Assembly: GCA_013205085.1 (NCBI GenBank) | Contig: JABMLH010000004.1 | Coordinates: 248,001 to 312,000, forward strand | Direction: 5' to 3' | Source of the DNA: Microbacteriaceae bacterium VKM Ac-2854 | GTDB taxonomy: Bacteria; Actinomycetota; Actinomycetes; Actinomycetales; Microbacteriaceae | DNA: 64,000 nt | In this document: piece after piece, positions 25,001-32,504 of the stretch | How the letters are laid out: every line of letters begins with the position of its first letter | Numbering within the stretch: the first letter of the stretch is position 1 | Position numbers and translations under genes: made by a program | The notes under the pieces: model-generated | Database searches by the model: none | Told to the model about the DNA's origin: nothing | The model's input: only the letters and a program-made list of their open reading frames with translations

Positions 25001-26527
25001 CTCCTCGCCGCTCAGCGCGCCGCGCAGGGCGGGCGCCTCGGGCTGTCGGGCGTCGACGAGCTCCTCCAGGCGCGAGAGCAGGGAGGCGCCGGCGCCCGGG
25101 TTGTCGGCGAGGTGCTCGCCCGGCAGCGGCGAGTGCACGGACCCGGTGTGCGGCAACCACTCTAGCCACGCCCAGGTGCCGCGCGAACTCGGCGAGGTGA
25201 GGGCCGCGATCGCGAGCTCGGCCGGCGAATGCGTGCCGACGAGTTGCACGGCGATCGCGCGCGCGACGTCGGCGCGCACCTCGGCCGGCCCGACGATGCC
25301 GAGGGCTCCGCAGGCGCGCAGCTCGGCCACAACGGGCACGCCGTGCACGAGCCGGAGTCGGTCCGCGGCGTCGGCCAGGCTGCGCAGGAAGCGCGGCTCG
25401 GTCTCGTTCCCGGGCTGGAGTTCGATGCGGCAGCGTGACGGCGCGGAGCCGGTGCCCAACCGCACCGAGAGGAAGCCGCGGTGCTCGGGGCGGTGCGTCC
25501 ACAGGGCCTCGCCGCGGCGGGCGATCGCGGTGACCGCATCCGCCGCCGAAAGGGATTCGGCCAGGCGCACGGCGCGTTCCACGGCCTGCGCGCTCTGCAC
25601 ATCCTCGTCCAGCGCGACGAGGGCGGCCTCGAAGACGGCGAGCTGCGCCTTCCGGGTGCGCCGCCCGGTGACGGTGTGATCGATCCAGACACCGATGGCG
25701 AGCAGCGGGCTCAGGGCGACGAAGATCACACTGAGCAGCTGTTGGGTGACGGCGTAGAGCACGGCTCCCATCACCAGTGGAGCGATCAGCGCGAGCAGCG
25801 GGAAGCGCTGCGGCTGAGGCCGATCCGGCGGCTTCGGGGCGGCGAAGGCGCGCTCGGGGAAGCGCAGCACCACCCGCGGCGAGCGGGTGAACTCGACGAC
25901 CGGAGTGCTGGGCGCCGCCCCGCCCAGGCGCGCGAGCGGCACGACGCAGACGGTGCTGTCGCCGATGACGACGGCATCGGCCGAGGAGAGGATCGCGCGC
26001 TGCACGATGCGACCGCCCATGGAGAGGCCGTTCGCCGAGTTGGTGTCGACGATCTCGACCGTGTCGCCGATGTTCACGCGCGCGTGCCGCTTCGACACCA
26101 GCGGATCCGACAGCCGCACGTCGACGCCGCGGTCGCGGCCGAGCTGGCTGGAGCCGGCCGGCAGCGGGAACTCTCGGCCGGCATCCGGCCCCGAGAGCAC
26201 CCGGAGCACCGCGACCGTCGGCCCACGATCCTGACCCGGCTCGACGAAGGCCGAGCTCGCGTGCACGATCTGCACCCGCCCGCCGGAGCGGACGCCCGAC
26301 TCGACGATGGCGAGATCGGGATGCACCCGGCGCGGCCGGCCGAGCCCGTCGGCGGAGTGCACATCGAGGGTGAGCAGCGGTGGCGCGGCGTCGGCCGCGT
26401 CGACCCGCGCCGGATCGGCGCGCCAGAGCGCGGCGGCGACGTCGCCGACCGAGACGGTGGCGTCCACCGTGACGACGACGTCGCTGACGGCGCCGGAGTC
26501 GCGGCGCAGGGAGAGTTTGAGGCGCAT
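22082..26527 (-). CDS. FHA-FtsK/SpoIIIE secretion ATPase (EccC/EssC-like)
   Basis: A 1481-residue motor ATPase of type VII-like secretion. Residues 1-100 form a ubiquitin-like/first N-terminal domain, 105-200 an FHA domain (LGRDRG, SKRHARV, TNSANG) that should bind phosphothreonine, and 242-285 a paired membrane segment. Three FtsK modules follow, with Walker A near 700 (GGTTGAGKSEF), 1030 (GTGGSGKST) and 1305 (GPPGSGRTT). Module 1 has a full Walker B (LLIVVDEFAAL); modules 2 and 3 have LLLVDGIG and VAIVVEGITEF, lacking the D-E pair. The start at 26527 overlaps the upstream stop by 1 nt (TGATG); a longer open frame to 27421 is an artefact. Confidence 0.92.
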   Translation of the reverse strand: MRLKLSLRRDSGAVSDVVVTVDATVSVGDVAAALWRADPARVDAADAAPPLLTLDVHSADGLGRPRRVHPDLAIVESGVRSGGRVQIVHASSAFVEPGQDRGPTVAVLRVLSGPDAGREFPLPAGSSQLGRDRGVDVRLSDPLVSKRHARVNIGDTVEIVDTNSANGLSMGGRIVQRAILSSADAVVIGDSTVCVVPLARLGGAAPSTPVVEFTRSPRVVLRFPERAFAAPKPPDRPQPQRFPLLALIAPLVMGAVLYAVTQQLLSVIFVALSPLLAIGVWIDHTVTGRRTRKAQLAVFEAALVALDEDVQSAQAVERAVRLAESLSAADAVTAIARRGEALWTHRPEHRGFLSVRLGTGSAPSRCRIELQPGNETEPRFLRSLADAADRLRLVHGVPVVAELRACGALGIVGPAEVRADVARAIAVQLVGTHSPAELAIAALTSPSSRGTWAWLEWLPHTGSVHSPLPGEHLADNPGAGASLLSRLEELVDARQPEAPALRGALSGEETDTIPDPVTPAVVVIVEDDATVDRARLIRLAERGPDAGVHVLWCAASLATLPAAARSFLLVAGSDAPATAGQVRLAEHSYPVVFEKVDASTALGLARSLAPVIDIGVPVEDASDLPREVSYATLAGAETISQSGAVIDRWRENNSITARDGSAPVRRKKAGSLRALVGSAGAEHFYLDLRSDGPHALVGGTTGAGKSEFLQSWVLGMAAAYSPDRVTFLFVDYKGGAAFADCVALPHTVGLVTDLSPHLVRRALTSLRAELRYREHLLNRKKAKDLVSLEKTGDPETPPSLLIVVDEFAALVNEVPEFVDGVVDVAQRGRSLGLHLILATQRPAGVIKDNLRANTNLRIALRMADGDDSTDILGTPMAAHFDPSIPGRGAAKTGPGRIATFQTGYAGGSTSGEAPPPRIDIAEMAFGSGSTWEQPELDTEPQGEPGETDIARMVATIDRAAQETRIPAPRKPWLDELADAYDFSRLPQPRTDELLLLGVIDRPDTQTQPTVFYEPDRDGNMAIFGTGGSGKSTTLRSIAVAAAVTPRGGPAHVYGLDFGANGLQMLNELPHVGAIIRGDDDERVVRLLRMLRDLVDDRATRFGAVQASTIGEYRLRAERPDEPRILLLVDGIGAFREAYEYAGNSAWFSVFTQIATDGRQLGVHVVVAGDRPNSVPTSLNSTIQRRIVLRLASEDDYLLLGAPKDVLSPTSPPGRGISEGNEVQIAVLGGDANVAIQARKIGALAEAMQRQGVTPAAPIGRLAEVVRSTDLPPISRGGVTIGVADHDLAPLGFEPRGTFLLAGPPGSGRTTAAITIARGLRRAYPSMKLMYFGLRRSALSSLPLWDKSVIAAAEAAREAAALVEALESMPPPPRTVAIVVEGITEFTSTEAEDALVALVKAAARADVLIVGEGESSTWGAAWSLGRDLKAGRRGLLLVPGDNDGESLLAAGLGRFRQSDLPPGRGFLIDRGRIDKIQLSIDG

Positions 26528-27267
26528 CAGTCTTTTCCGTCGTCGTCGTCGGAGTCCTGCGGGGCATCGAGCAGCGGAAGGTCGAGCCGGGTCACCAGGT
26601 GGCTGGACACGGCGTACTCGACCAGGCGCGCTCGACGGTGCGTGGCCAGCGATCCGCTGTCGCCGCGCACCCCGCGCACCCCGACCTTGTCGAGCTTCTC
26701 GCAGACGTTGTCGAGCTTGCGGTTGAACCGGCTCTGCGACCAGCCGAGGCGTGCGGCGGCCTTCGCGGAGCTGGGGATCACGCTGGTGCCGGTGCCCTCG
26801 CGGCGCAGCATCGGCTCGCACAGCGCGATGATCAAGAGCCGCTGCGACGCGGTGAACGGCGTCACACCGATCGTCGTCGCCCCGGTCACGGTGTGCTGCG
26901 GCAGAACGGATTCGAAGGAGGCGGCCGAGAAGTGCACCGACAGTTCGTACGTCGTCGGGCCGGCGGTGAAGATGACGAAGGTCGTGCCGAAGACGATCGG
27001 CAGGCGGCTGCCCGGCGAGAGCCAGGCCTGGATGCCGCCGGAACCGTCGGTGATCGTGGCCGACAGCCGGCTGCCGATGTTGCACAGCCACCACAGCTCC
27101 CCCGTGCGCACGATCTGCAGGAACTGGCGGTGCAGGAACGGATTGTCGTCGAGGTCGAGCATGCCCTCGCGGCCGATCTCGAAGGGCTGATCCGCTCGCA
27201 CCGGGAACCACTCGCCGCAGAACTCGACGTTCAGCTCCGCGTCCACCGCGATGTCGGGCGCGCTCAC
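26527..27267 (-). CDS. FHA-like domain protein with DNA-binding-like C-terminus
   Basis: A 246-residue cytoplasmic protein. The N-terminal 110 residues are FHA-like (FEIGREGMLDLDD, LHRQFLQI, LWWLCNIGSRLSATI), though the usual S-x-x-H is replaced by L-H-R. The C-terminal half has a helical region with KAAARLGWSQSRFNRKLDNVCEKL, resembling a helix-turn-helix or sigma-4-like fold. GTG 27267 is preferred because it gives a 4-bp GTGA overlap with the kinase stop; ATG 27276 is an alternative. It is translationally coupled to the kinase and the FtsK ATPase, so it may read kinase output or regulate the cluster. Confidence 0.75.
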   Translation of the reverse strand: MSAPDIAVDAELNVEFCGEWFPVRADQPFEIGREGMLDLDDNPFLHRQFLQIVRTGELWWLCNIGSRLSATITDGSGGIQAWLSPGSRLPIVFGTTFVIFTAGPTTYELSVHFSAASFESVLPQHTVTGATTIGVTPFTASQRLLIIALCEPMLRREGTGTSVIPSSAKAAARLGWSQSRFNRKLDNVCEKLDKVGVRGVRGDSGSLATHRRARLVEYAVSSHLVTRLDLPLLDAPQDSDDDDGKD

Positions 27268-28859
27268 GGCGCGCATCCCGTGGTCGACTCGTCGGACGCT
27301 CGGCCGCCGTCGCGGCGGATCGAGACCTCGATGCAGGTGCGGCCGGACGGATCCGCCGGCACGGTGACCGTGGTGTCCTCGCCGGTCTGCAGGTTGGTCT
27401 CGGCCCCCGCCGTGACGACACCCCAGAGATAGAGGTCGCCCGGCTGCGGATCCGGGTTCGTCCAGGAGAAAGTGACGCCGTCGGCCGCGGCCGCGCCGGT
27501 CAACCCGGTGACCGCCGGCACGCTCTCGCCGCTGAGCGGGTCGGCCGGCGCATCGGCCGGAACGCTCGCGCGCGGATCCGCCGTCGAGGAGGGCAGCCCG
27601 GAGAACAGCACCGCGCCGACGCCGACGGCGGCGAGCGCCGCCACGGCGAGCCCGCCGATCAGGATCGGCCGGCGGCTACGACGCTGCACGGGCGCGGGTG
27701 CGACCGACGCAGAGGCGGGCCGTTGGGTGGACTCGACCGGCGGCGCGATCAGGGCGGGCGGCACGAAGGCCGCCGCGGAGCCGCGCATCACGGTCCGCTC
27801 CTGGTCGAAGGCCGGCACGGCGCCGATCGCGGCGGCCCGCGTCGCGTCATCGATCGGCGCGGCGGGGATGAGCCGGGTGTCGATCGGCCGCAACGGCGGC
27901 GCGAGCCGGGGCTGCATCGGGTCGATACTGACGATGCCGCGGATGCGGGTGTTGCCGTCGTCCTCCTCCTCGACGCGTTCGCCCTCGATCGACTCGTCGA
28001 GCACGTCGGCCGCGGTGATCTCGTGCGACAGCTCGACCTGCACGCGCTGGAGCGCCCGACCGAACTCGAGGGCGTTGTCGAAGCGGTCGCGCGGGTTCTT
28101 CGCCATGCTCTGCGCGAGGATGCGGTCCAGCGACGCGGGTGCATCCGCCCGGTTCAACGGCTGCAGCGGCGCCGAGCGGATGCGCTCCATCAGGTCGTGG
28201 TTGCCGTTGGCGAGGCCGGGCAACTGGAACGGCGATCGCCCCATCAGCAGCGAGTAGACGGTGGCGCCGAGGGCGTACACGTCGATGGCGATGTCGTTCG
28301 AGGGCTCGGGGTCGAACGCCTCGGGCGGCGACCACGGCACCGAGAAGCCGGCGGCGGCCGCCGATCCGTCGGCCAGCGCCCGAGCGATGCCGAAGTCGCT
28401 GAGCGCGGGCCGGTTGTACTCGGTGATCAGGATGTTGGCCGGCTTGATGTCGCGGTGCAGGATGTCGGCGCGGTGCACCGTCTCGACGGCGCCCGAGACC
28501 TGGATCCCGATCCGCAGCGCCTCGGCGAGAGGGAGCGGGCCGCTGCGCAGGCGCACGGCGAGGTTCGGCTTCGGGCAGTACTCCATCGCCATGAAGGGGC
28601 GCCCGTCGGCCGCGATGTCGGCCGCGTAGATCGTCACGATCGACGGATGCGTGGACAGCGACGCCATCAGGTTGGCCTCGCTCTCGAAGGCGAGCCGCTC
28701 GTTCTCATCGGCCAGCCCAGTGCGCAGCACCTTCACGGCGACGCGACGGCTCGGCCGCGCCTGCTCGTAGAGGTACACGTCGGCGAAGCCGCCGGAGCCG
28801 AGCGACTCGATGAAGCGGAAGCCGGCGATCTGCGGGGGCGGCGTGGGGCGGGCGCTCAC
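27264..28859 (-). CDS. PASTA-less Ser/Thr protein kinase with extracellular Fn3-like domain
   Basis: A 531-residue receptor-type kinase. The kinase domain (about 12-270) has an intact Gly loop (GSGGFADVY), catalytic Lys43, Glu61, HRDIKPAN (135-142) and DFG (155-157). A juxtamembrane linker of 120 residues is followed by one TM helix near 393-418 and a short extracellular part that looks Fn3-like (FSWTNPDPQPGDLY, ending in TTGCAP with two cysteines) instead of PASTA repeats. It corresponds in position and architecture to Pkb2 of the bifidobacterial PFNA cluster. Likely targets are the FHA proteins and the FHA-FtsK ATPase encoded alongside. Overlaps both neighbours by 4 bp. Confidence 0.92.
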   Translation of the reverse strand: MSARPTPPPQIAGFRFIESLGSGGFADVYLYEQARPSRRVAVKVLRTGLADENERLAFESEANLMASLSTHPSIVTIYAADIAADGRPFMAMEYCPKPNLAVRLRSGPLPLAEALRIGIQVSGAVETVHRADILHRDIKPANILITEYNRPALSDFGIARALADGSAAAAGFSVPWSPPEAFDPEPSNDIAIDVYALGATVYSLLMGRSPFQLPGLANGNHDLMERIRSAPLQPLNRADAPASLDRILAQSMAKNPRDRFDNALEFGRALQRVQVELSHEITAADVLDESIEGERVEEEDDGNTRIRGIVSIDPMQPRLAPPLRPIDTRLIPAAPIDDATRAAAIGAVPAFDQERTVMRGSAAAFVPPALIAPPVESTQRPASASVAPAPVQRRSRRPILIGGLAVAALAAVGVGAVLFSGLPSSTADPRASVPADAPADPLSGESVPAVTGLTGAAAADGVTFSWTNPDPQPGDLYLWGVVTAGAETNLQTGEDTTVTVPADPSGRTCIEVSIRRDGGRASDESTTGCAP

Positions 28860-30367
28860 GAGAGCTCCCGGATGGTCACGGTCACGCCGTCACCCAGGTC
28901 GAGCACGTCGCCGCCGACGACGAGCACCGGCGCCGACCCGTTCAGCCGCACCGGGGCCTGCCCGACGCGGCGCAGCACCGTGCCGTTCACGGTGCCCAGG
29001 TCGCGGGCGACCACGTGGATGCCCTCGGCGCGGACGTCGAGGTGGCTGCGCGAGATGTCCTGCATCGGGCTCGGCACGGTGACCAGCTGCGGCAGCTGGC
29101 CGGCCGCCGCGCGCCCGGTCGCCGGGCGGCGGCCGATGATCACGGGGCGGTCGAGCTCGATCACGTCGCCGGTCGACAGCTCGAGCACGGCGATCGTGCC
29201 GGCGCGCGGTGCGGGGGCGACGGGAGCCGAGGCCTGCAGCGCGCGCATCTCGGCCACCGAGATGGTGTGGCCGTCGTGGTCGCCGTCATCCTCGGGGGCG
29301 GGCGTCGGAGGGGCCGACGGGGCCGCGACGGCTCCCGGGACTCCGGAGATCAGCAGGCCGTCGTCGGGCGCAGCGCGGACGGCGGCGTCTTCGACGACGC
29401 GCACCTCGGTGGCGCCGAAGAGGTGGTCGTACTCGTCCTCCGGGGTGCGCACCGTCTCGGCGGCGGGGAACCGGGTGTGTTCGGTCGCCATGGTCGCGTC
29501 GGGGTGGCGGGTGAGCTCGGGTTGCACGACGGGAGTCGCGACGGAGATCGCAGCGGGGATCGGTGCGGGGATCGGTGCGGGCTCCTCGATCGCTGCGGAT
29601 TCGGGTTCGGGTTCAAGGGCGGGTGCCGGACGCGGTTCGGGGCCGGGTGCAGCCGCCGACACCGCCGCCACGGCCTCCGGTTCGGCGCGCGGGTAGCCCC
29701 ACTCGTCGAGATCGTCGACCGGCTGCGCGGGCGGCGGGGTCGGCGCCGGGTTCGGCACGGCGCTCTCGGGTACGGCGGCGATCACCGGCGCGACGGGCTC
29801 GGCGATCGCCGGCGCTGCCGCCGCGACCGGCGCCTCATCCGCCTCGTCCACCACCACCGCGAGCGGCTCGATCTCGCCGGTCTCGCCCTGGTCCGCCTCG
29901 ACGATCGCGCCGCGGTACGTCGAGGTGAGCTGCGAGCACAGCACGACCCCGCTGCTGATCGGCAGGCTGAGCGCGCTGCCGCGCCGGTTCGCCTTCTGAC
30001 GCACGCTGATCGAGACCGGCGCCGCGATCATCCGTTCGCTCCAGGTGGTCACGCCCTCGCCCGAGACGATGCCGGGCGGCACGGACTCGTCGAGGTCCTC
30101 CACCACGCTGACCAGCAGGTCGCCGCGCACCGCGATCCGCGCCAGCTCGCCGTCGAGCGCGACGACTGCGAACGGCGGCAGCGACATCAGCCCCACGCCG
30201 AACGCGCCGGTCAGCGTCTCGAGCACCCCGGCGAGTCCCCTCCCTTCCGCGAAGGACGACCAGACCTGCTTCACCGCGTCCTCGTCGAGGACGTCGGGGA
30301 GCAGGGCGACGCCGTGCTCCGACACGATGCCGAACCACTTGCCGGGGCGGTAGCGGATCTCGGTCAT
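28856..30367 (-). CDS. FHA-domain protein
   Basis: A 503-residue cytoplasmic protein. The N-terminal 150 residues form an unrecognised alpha/beta domain (RYRPGKWFGIVSEHGVALL), the middle (about 170-380) is a disordered Ala/Pro/Glu-rich linker with potential phosphorylation sites (TEHTRFPAAETVRTPEDEY), and the C-terminus is an FHA domain (PVIIGRRPA, DISRSHLDV, LGTVNGTVLRR). It would bind phosphothreonine on partners such as the kinase or itself. The gene overlaps the phosphatase and the kinase genes by 4 bp each. Confidence 0.88.
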   Translation of the reverse strand: MTEIRYRPGKWFGIVSEHGVALLPDVLDEDAVKQVWSSFAEGRGLAGVLETLTGAFGVGLMSLPPFAVVALDGELARIAVRGDLLVSVVEDLDESVPPGIVSGEGVTTWSERMIAAPVSISVRQKANRRGSALSLPISSGVVLCSQLTSTYRGAIVEADQGETGEIEPLAVVVDEADEAPVAAAAPAIAEPVAPVIAAVPESAVPNPAPTPPPAQPVDDLDEWGYPRAEPEAVAAVSAAAPGPEPRPAPALEPEPESAAIEEPAPIPAPIPAAISVATPVVQPELTRHPDATMATEHTRFPAAETVRTPEDEYDHLFGATEVRVVEDAAVRAAPDDGLLISGVPGAVAAPSAPPTPAPEDDGDHDGHTISVAEMRALQASAPVAPAPRAGTIAVLELSTGDVIELDRPVIIGRRPATGRAAAGQLPQLVTVPSPMQDISRSHLDVRAEGIHVVARDLGTVNGTVLRRVGQAPVRLNGSAPVLVVGGDVLDLGDGVTVTIRELS

Positions 30368-31251
30368 GCCTCGTCCTCCTCGGGATGGAGCGTGTCAGCG
30401 GGGTTCGTCGGCGCCGGGCGCACGATGTCGCGGGGCACGGTGTCGTCGTCGGCGGCGTCGATGCGGTCGATCCGTGGCGAGGGGATCGTGCTGTCGGGAT
30501 CCGTCGGTCCGGTCACCGCCGTCGCGTCGATCACGAGCACGGTCAGGTTGTCGCGGCCGCCGTTGGCGAGTGATTCGTGCAGCAGCCGCGTCGCCGCCGC
30601 CTGCGGGTCGGACTCCGCGCGCAGGATCAGCGCGATCCGAGCGTCGTCGAGTTCGGTGGTGAGGCCGTCGGAGCAGATCAGCATCCGATCGCCGGCGCCG
30701 GCGGGCAGCAGCCAGAAGTCGGGCGCCGCCACGCTGCCGGCGCCGAGGGCACGGGTGATCACGTTGCGCTGCGGATGCGACTGCATCCCCGAGGCCTCGA
30801 GTTCGCCGGCATCCACCAGCTCCTGAACCACCGAGTGGTCGACGCTGAGCTGCTCCAGCGCGCCGCGCACCATCCGGTAGGTGCGCGAATCGCCGAGGTT
30901 GAACACCAGCCAGTAGCCGAGCTGCTCCACCTGGGCGATCGCGATGCCGCTCACCGTGGTGCCGGCGCTGCGCTCCGATCCGGCCGAGAGCCGCTCGATC
31001 TGCAGTTGGGCGCCGGCGAAGCAGTCCTCGATGTCGGCGGCGGCCACCGTCGCGCGGCCCACGAGCCCGCGGAACGAATCGACGGCGATCGCGCTGGCGA
31101 TCTCGCCCGCGTCGTGTCCGCCCATCCCGTCGGCGACGACGAAGACGGGCGGGGCGGCGACGTGGGCGTCTTCGTTGATCGCGCGCTTCAGGCCGCGGTC
31201 GGTCGCGGCTCCCCAGGCGACCGTGATCGGCGCGGCGACGGCTGCCGTCAT
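30364..31251 (-). CDS. PP2C-family Ser/Thr phosphatase
   Basis: A 295-residue PPM/PP2C phosphatase, counterpart of the cluster kinase. Motifs are intact: N-E-D-A-H near 26-30, VVADGMGGHDAG with the metal-binding Asp, NLGDSRTYRM, MLICSDGLT, and GGRDNLTVLVID. There is no membrane segment; the last 40 residues are a short acidic tail. It should dephosphorylate the kinase and its substrates. Its ATG overlaps the stop of the RDD/FHA gene, and its stop the FHA gene start. Confidence 0.93.
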   Translation of the reverse strand: MTAAVAAPITVAWGAATDRGLKRAINEDAHVAAPPVFVVADGMGGHDAGEIASAIAVDSFRGLVGRATVAAADIEDCFAGAQLQIERLSAGSERSAGTTVSGIAIAQVEQLGYWLVFNLGDSRTYRMVRGALEQLSVDHSVVQELVDAGELEASGMQSHPQRNVITRALGAGSVAAPDFWLLPAGAGDRMLICSDGLTTELDDARIALILRAESDPQAAATRLLHESLANGGRDNLTVLVIDATAVTGPTDPDSTIPSPRIDRIDAADDDTVPRDIVRPAPTNPADTLHPEEDEA

Positions 31252-32504
31252 GCCGATTCCACCGATGCGGTCCGATCGCCGAAGACCAGCGTCGCGCCGG
31301 AGGGCACGCGAGCCCGGCCGCCGGCGGGCACGGGTGTGGTCACGCCGCCGATGATGACGGCGGTGCCGTTCGTCGAGTGGCGGTCGATGACCGACAGCTC
31401 GTCGCCGACCAGCTCGAGTCGAGCGTGGGTCTTCGAGATCGACCGCGTGTCGTCCGCGAGCGCGACGAGCTCTCCCGCCGCCTCGCCGGCCCGCGGAGCT
31501 GGATTGCGGCCGATCAGGGCCGAGTCCGTCACGAGTACGGCGGTGCCGTCGTCGAACTGCAGCCGATAGGCGCTGCGGCGCGGTGCGGCCAGCGGGCTGA
31601 CGCTCATCCGGGTCAACTCGACGTCGTCATCGAGCGGCAGCACGGCGGGCGCCTGCACGCCGGGCACCGCCGAGATCACGCCGCTGCCGGGCGCCGGAGC
31701 GGCCGGCGCCGGCGGCGCGACGAAAGCGACGGCGGGGGCCGGGGCGAGCGGTGCCGGGGCGAGCGGTGCCGGCGGGATCGGCGCGGCTGAGAAGGGAGCC
31801 GCGACCTCGGCGACCGGCGCCACCGGCTCCGGAGCCGGCTCGCTCGGCGCCAGCACGGCGACCGACGTCGTCGGCGGTGCGGCCGCGAAGGCCGTCGGGC
31901 GCGGAGCCGCCGGGGCGGCGGAACGCACGTCGAGCATCAGCGTGTTCGACGCCTGATCGTGCCAACCGCGGTTCTCGCCCGACTTGTCGAACAGCGGCGA
32001 GAAGTACCCGACGATGATCACGCCGCACAGCGCGTAGACGATGTTGCGGCCGGCCGCGCGGCCGAAGCCGGGAGCCTCGAGCGTGTCGTACGCCACCAGT
32101 CGCAAGCCGAGCATCCGCATCCCGAAGCTGCCTCGGCCGCCCTGCATGCCCGTGTAGATCAGCCACCAGCCGATACTGATCACGTTGGGCGCGATCGAGG
32201 CGAAGGCGACGATGCCGTTGTAGGCGCTGTAATCGGTCGCCGAGGCCAGCATGCCGGTGGCGATCGCTCCGATGATCAGCCCGGCGATCACGTTGATCAC
32301 GAAGGCGATCGAGCCGTCGATCAGCACCGCGCCGACGCGGCGGCCGATCGCGGCGGGCACGCCGATCACCGCCGCTCCGGGCGCGGGCGCCGGCGCGCCG
32401 CTCGTCTCGGCGGCGGCGCCGCAGCCGCGGCAGAACCGGGCGGAGGCGGGCATCCGCGTCGAGCAGTTCGCGCAGACCCACTCGGCCGTGCTGGTCTCAG
32501 TCAT
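31248..32504 (-). CDS. RDD membrane protein with zinc ribbon and C-terminal FHA domain
   Basis: A 418-residue protein. Order: an N-terminal zinc ribbon (CANC, then CRGCG, residues about 10-30), an RDD domain with three to four membrane helices (about 50-190; R-R-V-G-A-V-L-I-D-G start, then GMRMLGLRL, ending GWHDQAS), a Pro/Ala-rich linker, and a C-terminal FHA domain (LIGRNPA, SISKTHARL, DRHSTNGT). The start at 32504 overlaps the transglutaminase-like gene by 8 bp. It places phosphothreonine recognition at the membrane next to the kinase and the FtsK-type ATPase. Confidence 0.9.
   Translation of the reverse strand: MTETSTAEWVCANCSTRMPASARFCRGCGAAAETSGAPAPAPGAAVIGVPAAIGRRVGAVLIDGSIAFVINVIAGLIIGAIATGMLASATDYSAYNGIVAFASIAPNVISIGWWLIYTGMQGGRGSFGMRMLGLRLVAYDTLEAPGFGRAAGRNIVYALCGVIIVGYFSPLFDKSGENRGWHDQASNTLMLDVRSAAPAAPRPTAFAAAPPTTSVAVLAPSEPAPEPVAPVAEVAAPFSAAPIPPAPLAPAPLAPAPAVAFVAPPAPAAPAPGSGVISAVPGVQAPAVLPLDDDVELTRMSVSPLAAPRRSAYRLQFDDGTAVLVTDSALIGRNPAPRAGEAAGELVALADDTRSISKTHARLELVGDELSVIDRHSTNGTAVIIGGVTTPVPAGGRARVPSGATLVFGDRTASVESA

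Noticed and set aside
26528-27421. N-terminal extension of the FtsK-type ATPase through the FHA gene
   Set aside because: Arg/Pro-rich shadow of the FHA protein; the FHA gene has family-like sequence and the ATPase start at 26527 overlaps its stop.
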